Of a DNA stretch of 64,000 nucleotides, positions 54,601-63,502 are shown in pieces. The position numbers and the translations under genes were made by a program. Origin of the DNA: an uncultured SAR116 cluster alpha proteobacterium. GTDB taxonomy: Bacteria > Pseudomonadota > Alphaproteobacteria > Puniceispirillales > Marisalimonadaceae. The first letter of the stretch is position 1. Each line of letters begins with the position of its first letter. Below the pieces are notes generated by a model, which did no database searches, was not told where the DNA came from, and worked only from the letters and a program-made list of their open reading frames with translations. The DNA lies in NCBI GenBank assembly GCA_902593735.1, contig CACJJL010000002.1, forward strand, positions 62,001 through 126,000. The letters are read 5' to 3'.

Positions 54601-55605
54601 CTATCTTGATCTTTCAATACTCTCTTTAGCTAAGCCAATTAAATAATCTTTGATCTCTGTATTAGGAAATTTTTCAAGAGATTTTATAGATTCAAATATA
54701 AACTCTTGAGATTTTTTTTTACATTCTTCGAAAATTTTGTATTTTTTAAATATTTCAATTGCATTTGTCAAATCTTTAGACCCTTGTTTTAATTCCTTTA
54801 TAGTCTTAATCCAAAATCTTTTTTCGATGTTATTGCTTTTTTGCCATGCTAAAATAATAGGTAAAGTTGTTTTTCCTAATTTAAAATCGTCACCAAGATT
54901 TTTACCCATTTTGTTAGGTAAATTATTAAAATCCATGAGGTCATCTATGATTTGAAATGCTAAACCTAAATTAAAACCATAATTATAAGCTGCATCTTGA
55001 TCTTCAACATTCCCTCCAGCAATTATAACGCCACTTTTACATGAGGCTCCAAATAACTCAGCTGTTTTTTTGCCAATAACATCAAAATAATCTTTTTGAC
55101 TTGTTTCTGGTCTGTTTGCAATTTGCATTTGTTGGAACTCTCCTTGAGTTATTTTGCATGATGCACTCGCTAAACTAGATAATGCTTCAATTGATTTAGT
55201 TTCCACCATTAGTTCAAAAGATTGTGCAAATAAAAAATCTCCAGCTAAAACACTAAATTCATTACCCCAAATAATATTTGCAGTTTTTTTGCCTCTTCTT
55301 AAATTTGACTCATCTACCACATCATCATGTAATAAAGTTGCTGTGTGAATAAATTCTACTGCTGCCGCTAATATAATTGAATTTTTTGAGTAATTGTTGT
55401 ACTGTGCAGCCATAGCTAAGGTTAAAAGAGGGCGCAACCTCTTACCAGAAGCATTTATAAGGTGTTTGCCAATATCATTGATAAGAGGAATTGACTTATT
55501 TAGCCTACTTATAATAACCTGATCCACGGCTTCTAGACTTTTTCCTAGTGCTCTTCCTAACTTAAAAACGCTATTTTCTGAATTTTCAGCATTTAGTTCA
55601 TTCAT
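54601..55605 (-). CDS. ispB: Polyprenyl diphosphate synthase (octa/decaprenyl)
   Basis: A 334-residue trans-prenyltransferase making the ubiquinone side chain. The first aspartate-rich motif is 'LLHDDVVDES' (92-101, D94-D98) followed by 'RRGKKTANIIWGN'; the second is 'FQIIDDLMDF' near 217-226; 'GKRLRP' (54-59) binds isopentenyl diphosphate. Chain length (eight to ten units) cannot be read. The start ATG 55605 has GGAA seven bases upstream; an ATG at 55611 abuts that site. Divergent from the TrmN6-like gene, a common alphaproteobacterial arrangement. Confidence 0.92.
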   Translation of the reverse strand: MNELNAENSENSVFKLGRALGKSLEAVDQVIISRLNKSIPLINDIGKHLINASGKRLRPLLTLAMAAQYNNYSKNSIILAAAVEFIHTATLLHDDVVDESNLRRGKKTANIIWGNEFSVLAGDFLFAQSFELMVETKSIEALSSLASASCKITQGEFQQMQIANRPETSQKDYFDVIGKKTAELFGASCKSGVIIAGGNVEDQDAAYNYGFNLGLAFQIIDDLMDFNNLPNKMGKNLGDDFKLGKTTLPIILAWQKSNNIEKRFWIKTIKELKQGSKDLTNAIEIFKKYKIFEECKKKSQEFIFESIKSLEKFPNTEIKDYLIGLAKESIERSR

Positions 55606-55690
55606 AAGCATTTTCCAATGTTAATTTTTATATTATAACTTGCTTATTGTATATACTAAACATTTATATAATTTTTAATAAGTAGAATTT

Positions 55691-56440
55691 ATGTTTTCCC
55701 AAAATATAACTGTCGACAAAATTTTAAAAGGCAAGATTTCAATAATACAGTTGAAAAATGGCTTTAGATATGGACTTGAAGCAGTTTTTCTAGCTGCTTT
55801 TGTGAATGGTTATTTAAAAAAATATAAGAAAAAAAATTTTTTATTAGCAGATGTTGGGTCCGGTGTGGGTACAATTAGTCTTATTATAGCACATAAAAAT
55901 AATGGGGCCAAAATCAGTGCAATCGAAAATAATACTCATTATTTAAAAATTGCAAATGAAAATATTATAAAAAATAATTTTCAAAAAAAAATTAATGCAA
56001 TTAAATGCGATATACTTGATGTTAACAGCCACTTAACAAATAGTTTTGATATTGTTGTAACAAATCCCCCATTCAATGAGCAACAACAAAAAAAATCGGA
56101 AAATGAACTTGATAATTATGCCAAGATAATTGCTAACTATGAAAGTTGGATAGATAATTCACTAAAATTACTAAATGATAGAGGTACGATTTTCTTAATT
56201 ATTCCAACTGGACTTCTTGAAAAAACGTTAATTAGCCTTAAAAAGAAAACAGGATCATTTAAAATTTTTCCAATTTGGCCTAATCAAAAAAAATCCTCTA
56301 AACGATTAATACTTTTTGCTAAAAAAGGTGGTGCTAGTCCAACTGAATTAATGTCTGGAGTGAGGTTGTATAACAACCAAGGAAAAATGATTAAAAAAGC
56401 TAAGAATTGTAGTGATAAAGGTATTTTAAACTTTTTATAA
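55691..56440 (+). CDS. TrmN6-like methyltransferase (tRNA1(Val) adenine-37 N6 type)
   Basis: A 249-residue SAM methyltransferase with motif I 'ADVGSGVGTISL' (53-64) and the N6-adenine signature 'NPPFNE' (125-130). The opening 'LKNGFRYGLEAVFLAAF' (21-37) corresponds to the 'Q...GYRFG.DA.LLA' start of TrmN6 homologues, and the position between ispB and the S49 peptidase is typical. It probably methylates A37 of a tRNA; the target is inference. Confidence 0.85.
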   Translation: MFSQNITVDKILKGKISIIQLKNGFRYGLEAVFLAAFVNGYLKKYKKKNFLLADVGSGVGTISLIIAHKNNGAKISAIENNTHYLKIANENIIKNNFQKKINAIKCDILDVNSHLTNSFDIVVTNPPFNEQQQKKSENELDNYAKIIANYESWIDNSLKLLNDRGTIFLIIPTGLLEKTLISLKKKTGSFKIFPIWPNQKKSSKRLILFAKKGGASPTELMSGVRLYNNQGKMIKKAKNCSDKGILNFL

Positions 56441-56529
56441 ACAATTTATTTAAGTAATTAAATAAATGTTGTATTAAAAGAGATATTATTAAATTTATAA
56501 GAATTATAATCTAAAGTAGAGGAGTTTAA

Positions 56530-57339
56530 ATGAGTTTTCTTTCTTATTTTAGAAAGTCACAATATGTATCCTGTATCCCATTAAGTGGAATCATTGCGCC
56601 AAATATGGGAAGAAGAAAAGGTTTAAATTTATATGAACTTGACAAATGTATTGAACAAGCCTTTTCTTTAAGAAATATTAAAGCTGTTGTTTTACAGATT
56701 AATTCACCAGGTGGTTCCCCTGTTCAATCTGAAATGATATCTAAGCGCATAAGAGATTTGTCTGAGAAAAAGAATGTCCCAGTATTAGCTTTTGTTGAAG
56801 ATGTAGCTGCTTCTGGTGGTTATTGGCTTGCTTGTGCGGCAGACGAGATCTTTGCAAGTAAAGCTTCAATAATTGGTTCTATTGGTGTTGTCTCGTCTGG
56901 ATTTGGTTTTGATAAAGCAATTGATAAAATCGGGATTGATCGCCGTCTCTACACATCTGGTGACAACAAAGCAATTTTGGATCCATTTTTACCTGAAAAT
57001 AAAGATGATGTTAAAAGGCTAAAAGGCATCCAGAAAGAATTACATAATCAATTTATTTCATTCGTTAAGTCTAGGCGCGGAAGCAAATTAATAAACAAAG
57101 ATAAAGATTTATTTACAGGAGCTTTCTGGTCAGGTGAAAAAAGCTTAGATCTAGGTTTAATAGATGCTTTTGGTGAAATGAAGTTAACATTAAAGGAAAG
57201 ATTTGGAGAAGATGTTAAAATTAAAGAGTTTGCTCCTAAGAAAAAGCTTTTTGGTTTTGGGAATATTTTTTCTGGGGCTTTAGACATTTTAATATATAAA
57301 ATTGAAGAACGAATTAGTTTAAGAAGATTCGGGTTATAA
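56530..57339 (+). CDS. S49 family peptidase, SppA/SohB-like, without membrane anchor
   Basis: A 269-residue serine peptidase. The nucleophile is S95 in 'DVAASGGYWLA' and the general-base lysine K147 in 'SGDNKAILDPF', the Ser-Lys dyad of family S49. 'QINSPGGSPVQS' (57-68) is typical. Unlike SppA or SohB, no N-terminal signal or membrane helix is apparent, so it may be cytosolic or peripheral. GAGGAG precedes the ATG. It is followed after four bases by a small membrane Cys protein and then glyQS. Confidence 0.88.
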   Translation: MSFLSYFRKSQYVSCIPLSGIIAPNMGRRKGLNLYELDKCIEQAFSLRNIKAVVLQINSPGGSPVQSEMISKRIRDLSEKKNVPVLAFVEDVAASGGYWLACAADEIFASKASIIGSIGVVSSGFGFDKAIDKIGIDRRLYTSGDNKAILDPFLPENKDDVKRLKGIQKELHNQFISFVKSRRGSKLINKDKDLFTGAFWSGEKSLDLGLIDAFGEMKLTLKERFGEDVKIKEFAPKKKLFGFGNIFSGALDILIYKIEERISLRRFGL

Positions 57340-57343
57340 TTTA

Positions 57344-57562
57344 ATGCTTTCAGTGGGCAAAATTTTTTGGCTTATCATAATTTTATCAATTGTTTGGTAT
57401 CTTTTTAAAATTATTGAGAAAAGAAAACTTAACTTGAATAATAGTAAACAAAAAAATGAAAATATTAACAAAAAAGGAATAGATGCTTTTAAATGCAATG
57501 TTTGTGGTTTGTGGAGTACTGGACATAAGTGCAACAATAAAGAATGTTCTAGTTCAAAATAG
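57344..57562 (+). CDS. Small membrane protein with C-terminal Cys4 zinc-ribbon-like motif
   Basis: A 72-residue protein: one N-terminal membrane helix (about 5-22), a charged linker, and a C-terminal 'CNVCGLWSTGHKCNNKEC', i.e. C-x2-C...C-x4-C, likely binding Zn. The layout resembles PP0621-type proteins, but the family match is uncertain. It follows the S49 peptidase gene after four bases and is probably cotranscribed with it, suggesting a membrane partner for that anchorless peptidase. That is inference. Confidence 0.6.
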   Translation: MLSVGKIFWLIIILSIVWYLFKIIEKRKLNLNNSKQKNENINKKGIDAFKCNVCGLWSTGHKCNNKECSSSK

Positions 57563-57628
57563 ATAAAAAATTCTTTCGAAAAGTTAAGCTTTAAAATTAA
57601 TTAAATGAGCAAAGAATAGTTAAATTAA

Positions 57629-58516
57629 ATGAATAAAAATAATTCGTTCCAGGCCATCATTACTAAACTTCAATCCTTTTGGATAAGTCAAGGTTGTATT
57701 TTGCTACAACCATATGACCTAGAGGTAGGAGCTGGTACTTTCCATCCTGCAACAGTTCTCAGAGTTTTAGGTCCTGATCCTATTTGGAAAGCTGCTTATG
57801 TTCAACCATGTCGAAGACCAACTGATGGGAGATATGGTGAAAACCCAAATAGACTTCAGCACTATTACCAGTTTCAAGTTATTATTCAGCCTTCGCCTGA
57901 CAATGTTCAAAACTTATATCTAAAAAGTTTAAAATTTATTGGTCTTAATCCTAAAAACCATGACATAAGGTTTGTTGAAGATGACTGGGAAAGCCCAACT
58001 CTTGGTGCTTCAGGCTTAGGATGGGAAATTTGGTGTGATGGAATGGAAGTAAGTCAATTTACATATTTCCAACAAGTTGGGGGAATTGATGTAAGGCCAG
58101 TAGCAAGTGAAATTACTTATGGGTTAGAAAGACTAGCAATGTTCATTCAAAAAATTGAAAATGTATACGATTTAGACTGGAATGGTATAACCAAAACCAA
58201 GGGTGGTAAAACTTATGGAGATATTTTTTTAAAGCAAGAAAAAGAATTTTCTATATATAATTTTGAAAAATCAAATACATCTAAGCTTTTTCAACAGTTT
58301 GGTGATGCTGAAGATGAGTGCAAAAATTTGTTGAAATATAAGAAATCTTCTCTTGCTTTGCCTGCGTATCATCAATGTATCAAGGCTAGTCATATTTTTA
58401 ATCTACTTGATGCAAGAGGTGTTATTTCTGTATCAGAAAGACAATCATACATTTTAAGAGTAAGAAACTTGGCTAGGTCATCTTGTCTTGCTTGGATGGG
58501 TAAATTAAATGAATAA
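57629..58516 (+). CDS. glyQ: Glycine-tRNA ligase alpha subunit
   Basis: A 295-residue catalytic subunit of the tetrameric bacterial glycyl-tRNA synthetase. Near-perfect family stretches are '[17 protein letters not shown]', '[18 protein letters not shown]', '[19 protein letters not shown]' and '[18 protein letters not shown]' (each under 20). It acylates tRNA-Gly together with GlyS. It overlaps glyS by eight bases. Confidence 0.97.
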   Translation: MNKNNSFQAIITKLQSFWISQGCILLQPYDLEVGAGTFHPATVLRVLGPDPIWKAAYVQPCRRPTDGRYGENPNRLQHYYQFQVIIQPSPDNVQNLYLKSLKFIGLNPKNHDIRFVEDDWESPTLGASGLGWEIWCDGMEVSQFTYFQQVGGIDVRPVASEITYGLERLAMFIQKIENVYDLDWNGITKTKGGKTYGDIFLKQEKEFSIYNFEKSNTSKLFQQFGDAEDECKNLLKYKKSSLALPAYHQCIKASHIFNLLDARGVISVSERQSYILRVRNLARSSCLAWMGKLNE

Positions 58517-60602
58517 AGTCATTAATAAAAAAGGGGATTTACTGTTAGAGTTTTTTTCTGAGGAAATTCCTTCACGAATGCAACTAAACGCTGAAAAACA
58601 ATTAGAAAATTTATTCATAAAATCTCTAACTAATAGAGATTTACACTTTGATAGCTTCAAAACCTTCAGTGGGCCAAGACATTTGTCAATTATTATTAAA
58701 AATATTGATTTAATACAGAAGGACCAAAAAATAGAAAAAAGGGGACCACGATATGATGCTGACCAAAAAGCAATTATTGGTTTTTTAAATTCCAATAATC
58801 TAGATCTGACCGACACATATATAAAAGAAACAAAAAATGGAAGGTTTTATTTCTATTCTCAAATTATTAAAGGGCAAAAAACTGTTAAAATACTGCCTGA
58901 TATGATTAATGAAATAATTAACAGTTTTATTTGGCCTAAAAGCCAAAGGTGGGCAAACACTGACTTAAAGTGGGCACGGCCTCTTAGAAATATCATCCTG
59001 TTACTAAATGACAAAGTTGTAAAAGGAAAGATTATTTTAGGTAAAGATATTATTTTAAATTTTACTAATTTTACCTTTTCTCATAGGTACAACGACAAAA
59101 AGATTATTATAAATAAAGTACAAAGTTATGAAAAATTATTAAAAAATAATAATATAATTGTAGATAGAAGGAAAAGATTAAATAAGATTATTAACGATAC
59201 ATTACAATTGCTTGATAATAAAAATCTTAAATTAGTAGATGATAAAGTCTTACTTGAAGAAGTAGTAGGACTTGTGGAATTCCCAAATGTTTTAATTGGT
59301 TCTATAAATAATCAATTTATGAAACTTCCACGAGAAGTTTTATCCACTGTAATGCGAGTGCATCAGAAATACTTTTCAATTACTGATAGAAAAAACAATC
59401 TCGTCTCAAAGTTTTTATTTGTTGCTAATAGTATTAAGGATAAAGAACGGGATCTTAGGGTCATCGAAGGAAATGAAAGAGTTTTAAAAGCACGCTTATC
59501 CGACGCTATTTATTTTATGGAAACCGATACTTCGAGTACATTTGAAAATTGGGATCAAAAACTTAAAAATGTTTTATTTTATGAAGGTTTAGGATCAGTT
59601 CACGATAAAACTAGAAGAATGTCTAGTATATCAACCACTTTTGCTAGAACCTTTGGTGTAAAATCAAATTTAGCTAAACAAGCAGCAATTTTATCTAAAG
59701 CGGATCTTGTTTCTGAGATGGTTATTGAATTTCCTGAACTTCAGGGGATTATGGGAGGATATTATGCTAAAATTAAAAATAAATCTGATGAAATTTCAAA
59801 AGCTATTTTTGAACATTATAGACCACAGGGTGTTTCTGATGATTTACCAGAAACAAAACTCGGTTCTTTGTTGTCAATAGTTGACAAGATAGACACTTTA
59901 GTAGGTTTTTTTACTATTGATAAGAAACCATCTGGTTCTAAAGACCCATTTGCTCTAAGACGAAATGGATTTTCAATTGTACAAATCTTGACTCATCTTA
60001 AGATTTGTATCTCAATAAATGAACTCCTCAAACCTCCTTTAAAAGAGTATGGTTGTAATTCCAAATCAATTAAATTAAGTCTAGTTGATTTCATGATTGA
60101 TAAGTTAAGATTTATACTTTCTAATCAAAATAACAGAAAAGACATAGTTAATTCAGTCTTATATTCGAAAATTTTAGACGATTTACCAATAAATGTCATT
60201 ATGAATAGAATTGAGCAAATAAGTAATTATGCTGAAGATAAAGGTTTTAAATTGTTATTAAATAATTTCAAACGTATTAATAATATTCTCAAAAGTGTAA
60301 AATTTTCAAATAATAAAGAAGTTCAAGTGAATATTAACTTATTTCAAACAATTGAAGAAAAAAAAATCTACGATTTAATGAATTCTTTCTCAAAGGAAAT
60401 TAAGGAAAAAGGTATTAGTGACAAATATCAAGGTAGTTTGATTAAAAGTTTGGTAAAAATGAACCAGTCTATTTCATTTTTCTTTGATAATGTTATTGTT
60501 AATCACAATAAAGAAGATATTAAAATTAACAGATTATGTCTTTTAAAAAGATTACACAATTTAATATTAGAATTTTCAAATCTTGAAATGATCGAAATTT
60601 AA
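58509..60602 (+). CDS. glyS: Glycine-tRNA ligase beta subunit
   Basis: A 697-residue beta subunit with tRNA-binding domains. '[15 protein letters not shown]' opens the protein, 'GPRHLSI', '[18 protein letters not shown]', 'HQKYFSI' and '[12 protein letters not shown]' follow, and an HD-like segment '[18 protein letters not shown]' leads to '[16 protein letters not shown]'. The start overlaps glyQ by eight bases, so translation is coupled. The TAA stop shares TTAA with the stop of convergent rpmE. Confidence 0.96.
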   Translation: MNKVINKKGDLLLEFFSEEIPSRMQLNAEKQLENLFIKSLTNRDLHFDSFKTFSGPRHLSIIIKNIDLIQKDQKIEKRGPRYDADQKAIIGFLNSNNLDLTDTYIKETKNGRFYFYSQIIKGQKTVKILPDMINEIINSFIWPKSQRWANTDLKWARPLRNIILLLNDKVVKGKIILGKDIILNFTNFTFSHRYNDKKIIINKVQSYEKLLKNNNIIVDRRKRLNKIINDTLQLLDNKNLKLVDDKVLLEEVVGLVEFPNVLIGSINNQFMKLPREVLSTVMRVHQKYFSITDRKNNLVSKFLFVANSIKDKERDLRVIEGNERVLKARLSDAIYFMETDTSSTFENWDQKLKNVLFYEGLGSVHDKTRRMSSISTTFARTFGVKSNLAKQAAILSKADLVSEMVIEFPELQGIMGGYYAKIKNKSDEISKAIFEHYRPQGVSDDLPETKLGSLLSIVDKIDTLVGFFTIDKKPSGSKDPFALRRNGFSIVQILTHLKICISINELLKPPLKEYGCNSKSIKLSLVDFMIDKLRFILSNQNNRKDIVNSVLYSKILDDLPINVIMNRIEQISNYAEDKGFKLLLNNFKRINNILKSVKFSNNKEVQVNINLFQTIEEKKIYDLMNSFSKEIKEKGISDKYQGSLIKSLVKMNQSISFFFDNVIVNHNKEDIKINRLCLLKRLHNLILEFSNLEMIEI

Positions 60603-60826
60603 TCTAATTTCACACCTAAACCTGAAAATCTTTTATTAAATCTTGCAACTTGTCCTCCAGAATCTAAAATTCTATGTTGACCTGTCCAAGCAGGATGTGA
60701 TTTTGGGTCAATATCTAATTTAAGACTATCACCGACTTTACCCATTGTAGATCGTGTTTTATATTTCGTGCCATCCGTCATAATTACTGTTATTTCGTGA
60801 TAATCTGGGTGAATTTCTTTTTTCAT
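60599..60826 (-). CDS. rpmE: 50S ribosomal protein L31
   Basis: A 75-residue L31, beginning [12 protein letters not shown] and containing '[13 protein letters not shown]' and 'VARFNKRF'. It lacks the four zinc-binding cysteines of the C+ type, as many alphaproteobacterial L31 proteins do. GAGAG precedes the ATG. Its last codon overlaps the glyS stop on the other strand. Confidence 0.96.
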   Translation of the reverse strand: MKKEIHPDYHEITVIMTDGTKYKTRSTMGKVGDSLKLDIDPKSHPAWTGQHRILDSGGQVARFNKRFSGLGVKLD

Positions 60827-60886
60827 CTTACTCTCTTGTTTAAAAAAATCTAAACATAATTACAATTAAAATTATATTAATTCAAG

Positions 60887-61183
60887 TTATTTAATTATTT
60901 TTAAACGTTTTAAAAGTTTTTTTTCAAATTTCCAAAAATATTCAAATTCGCCAAATATTATGGCAGTAATTATTAAAATTATTTGATAAATAGGAATGAC
61001 AATCAAAAATCTAAAAAAAATGTAAAGCATATAATTATCCAATATATTTTTCAAATTTAATACCAATAATATCGGTGATGAAACCCAAAGCGAAAAAGAA
61101 CCGCTTAGACCAAATATTAAAAAAATAATTAAAAGATGAACTTTAGATTTAGCATTAAATTTTTTTATTAATTTATCTAACAA
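60887..61183 (-). CDS. Small membrane protein, DUF6787-like
   Basis: A 98-residue protein with hydrophobic segments at about 16-34 and 55-80 and a basic tail. Stretches 'HLLIIFLIFGLSGSFS', 'VIPIYQIILI' and 'EYFWKFEKKLLKRL' resemble DUF6787 proteins, best known from Bacteroidota, of unknown function. The start is TTG 61183; no ATG is available and the ribosome-binding site is weak. It is the last gene of a minus-strand run after the MotA/MotB-like pair (eight-base gap), suggesting a shared envelope function. Confidence 0.6.
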   Translation of the reverse strand: MLDKLIKKFNAKSKVHLLIIFLIFGLSGSFSLWVSSPILLVLNLKNILDNYMLYIFFRFLIVIPIYQIILIITAIIFGEFEYFWKFEKKLLKRLKIIK

Positions 61184-61191
61184 TTTGCTTT

Positions 61192-62337
61192 TTATTTTAA
61201 TTTTGTGCTTTGTGTAATCTTCATTTCTATTCGCCTGTTTTTTATTCTTGCTGATTTTGTATCATTACTATCAATAGGTTGAAAACTTCCATATCCTAAG
61301 GCAGATAATCTATTTGGTTTAATACCCTGTTTTATTAAAAATCTTAATACAGATAATGCACGTTTAGTTGATAATTCCCAATTATCTTTAAAAGTTTGAC
61401 CTTTTTTTACTGGTAAACTATCAGTATGACCTTCGATTTGCAATATCCAATCAATGTCTGTGGGCAATGATTTTTCAATTTCCATTAAAGTTGTAGCAAG
61501 TTTTTTAAGTTCTAATTGTCCTTTAACACCTAATTCATCTGAACCAATAGAAAAAAGAACTTCAGATTGAAACACAAATCTATCTCCTACAACTCTTATT
61601 TCCTTTCGACCTTTTATTAGTTCTCTTACTCTTCCAAAAAAATCTGATTTAAATTTTTCAAGTTCTTCAACTCTTCTAGCTAAAGCTGAGTTAACGTCTT
61701 TACCGATGGTTAAAGTTTTTACATTTTCCTTTTTATCTTTAGCTTTGTATGCTGATAGTAGAGTCTGTAATTGCCTTAATTTTTTTTGTAATTTGAGAGA
61801 GGTTGCAATTAATTGATTTATTTCATCTCTATTTGAATTTATTATTTTATCCTTATTTATCATTTCTTTATTTTGTATATCGATTTTTTTATTTAAATCT
61901 GAGACGTTATTTTTTAAAGCTAAACTTTTTTGTATTTTATCATCCAAAATTGCTCTAAGCTCAAGAATTTCACTTTCATTTAAGCTTATAATATTATTTT
62001 TACCTCTAAGTTCTTCTGTAACTTGTTTGGTAATTTCTTTTTCTTTAAATAATTCATTTTTAATTTCAACAATTCTTGTTTCTAGAATAGATAACTGTGA
62101 AGTTAGTTCGGTCGTTGTATCCCTTTCTAGAGAAAGTAACTCTCCCAATTCAATCAAATTATTTCTTAACTGTATAAGAGCTTCGTCTTGACCGCTCATT
62201 TTTTTTGAAAGGAAAAATTGCGATATAACGAATATCATTAAAACAAATATAATTACCATAAGTAGGCTAGATAAAGCATCTACAAAACCTGGCCATGTAT
62301 AGTCTAGTTGTTTTTTTCTTGTCTTATGAAGCAACAT
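61192..62337 (-). CDS. MotB-like OmpA-domain protein (non-flagellar)
   Basis: A 381-residue stator-like protein. One membrane helix (about 18-43) carries D20 in 'GFVDALSSLLMV', matching the proton-binding aspartate of MotB/ExbD. A long coiled coil runs from about 55 to 205. An OmpA-like peptidoglycan-binding domain fills about 250-378 ('QIEGHTDSLPVKKG', 'ALGYGSFQPI', 'KNRRIEMKI'). It pairs with the MotA/TolQ-like channel upstream. No flagellar gene is in the window, and this pair next to an inositol monophosphatase is seen in non-motile alphaproteobacteria. The process it powers is not known. Confidence 0.85.
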   Translation of the reverse strand: MLLHKTRKKQLDYTWPGFVDALSSLLMVIIFVLMIFVISQFFLSKKMSGQDEALIQLRNNLIELGELLSLERDTTTELTSQLSILETRIVEIKNELFKEKEITKQVTEELRGKNNIISLNESEILELRAILDDKIQKSLALKNNVSDLNKKIDIQNKEMINKDKIINSNRDEINQLIATSLKLQKKLRQLQTLLSAYKAKDKKENVKTLTIGKDVNSALARRVEELEKFKSDFFGRVRELIKGRKEIRVVGDRFVFQSEVLFSIGSDELGVKGQLELKKLATTLMEIEKSLPTDIDWILQIEGHTDSLPVKKGQTFKDNWELSTKRALSVLRFLIKQGIKPNRLSALGYGSFQPIDSNDTKSARIKNRRIEMKITQSTKLK

Positions 62338-62368
62338 TGAATTTCTCTAAAAAAACTTTCAACAACTT

Positions 62369-63421
62369 TTATTTATTATTCAGTTTAGTTATAGTTTTAT
62401 CAAGATTTGATATTTGTTTTAAAATAGCTCTTAACTCAATTGTTAGATTAGATTGAAGCTCTGAAGTTTTTATGGTATTTTCCTCGCTTGAATTTTTTAA
62501 AATTGAAGAAATTGTGATTAATTGATCTTTTACATTTTTATCCTCATCGAGTTTTTCAACCAGCCTATTAAGAACAATAGTTAACTCATTAATATTTTCT
62601 GTAACTCTTATTCTTTCATTTTCATTTTGATTTACTCTTTTTGCAACAATTGCTAAACTTTCTACTGTGGCATCACTTAAAGCTGAATTTCCAGTTTCAT
62701 TAGCAGTAAAAATTGCCATTTGGGAAAGCCAATCTTCTAATTCGTTAAAAAAACGATTGCTTGCTTGACCAACTTGTAGGTCTAAAAAACCAAGGACAAG
62801 AGATCCAGCTAATCCGAATAAAGAGGATGAAAAAGCAGTTGACATTCCATCTAATGGAGCACTCAATCCTTTTTGAATTTCTGAAAACAAATTAGTTCCT
62901 TTGTTGCTTACATCTCCAACATTAAAGTCTATTGTATTTATAACGCCAGATACGGAGGATATCGTTTGCAACAACCCCCAAAAAGTACCTAATAAACCTA
63001 AAAAAACAAGAAGACCGATCATATATCTTAATATTTCTCTACTTTCATCTAACCTAGATGAAACTCCATCTAAAATTGTCCCGAGTGAATTAGCGGATAA
63101 TGAAGGGTTATTTTGTCTATCCTCTGAAAGAACAGCTGCAACTGGAGCAAGTAGAACAGGTTTAATTTTCAAAACTACATTTGCTGGCATTAAACTATCT
63201 TTTCTTTTAATATATTTGAGCCATTTAGATTCTTGACTAAGACGAAAAGTTTGGCGAAAAGAAAAAATAGCTCCTAAAATAAATGTGCTAATTATTACAC
63301 TATTTAAAGCTATGTTACCCTCAAAAGCAACTTTCAAAGGTTCAAATAAGAGAGCAATTAGAATTATTACAACTATTAATAAAAATAACATTCGAAAAGC
63401 GTATTTATTAGGATCAGTCAT
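62369..63421 (-). CDS. MotA/TolQ/ExbB-type proton channel protein
   Basis: A 350-residue membrane protein with helices at about 10-27, 38-55, 134-156 and 196-216. The channel signatures are 'GLLVFLGLLGTFWGLL' and 'GMSTAFSSSLFGLAGSLVLG', followed by a C-terminal coiled coil (about 255-348). These features are shared by MotA, TolQ and ExbB; the large C-terminal coiled coil and the MotB-like partner distinguish it from plain TolQ. It should form a proton-driven stator with the downstream protein, spacing 31 bases. Confidence 0.85.
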   Translation of the reverse strand: MTDPNKYAFRMLFLLIVVIILIALLFEPLKVAFEGNIALNSVIISTFILGAIFSFRQTFRLSQESKWLKYIKRKDSLMPANVVLKIKPVLLAPVAAVLSEDRQNNPSLSANSLGTILDGVSSRLDESREILRYMIGLLVFLGLLGTFWGLLQTISSVSGVINTIDFNVGDVSNKGTNLFSEIQKGLSAPLDGMSTAFSSSLFGLAGSLVLGFLDLQVGQASNRFFNELEDWLSQMAIFTANETGNSALSDATVESLAIVAKRVNQNENERIRVTENINELTIVLNRLVEKLDEDKNVKDQLITISSILKNSSEENTIKTSELQSNLTIELRAILKQISNLDKTITKLNNK

Positions 63422-63502
63422 TATTAAACCTTTAGTTGATAAAATTAAAATATATCTTATAACATCTAAAAATTAAAAAATGACTTTTTAATGTCAATTA
63501 AT

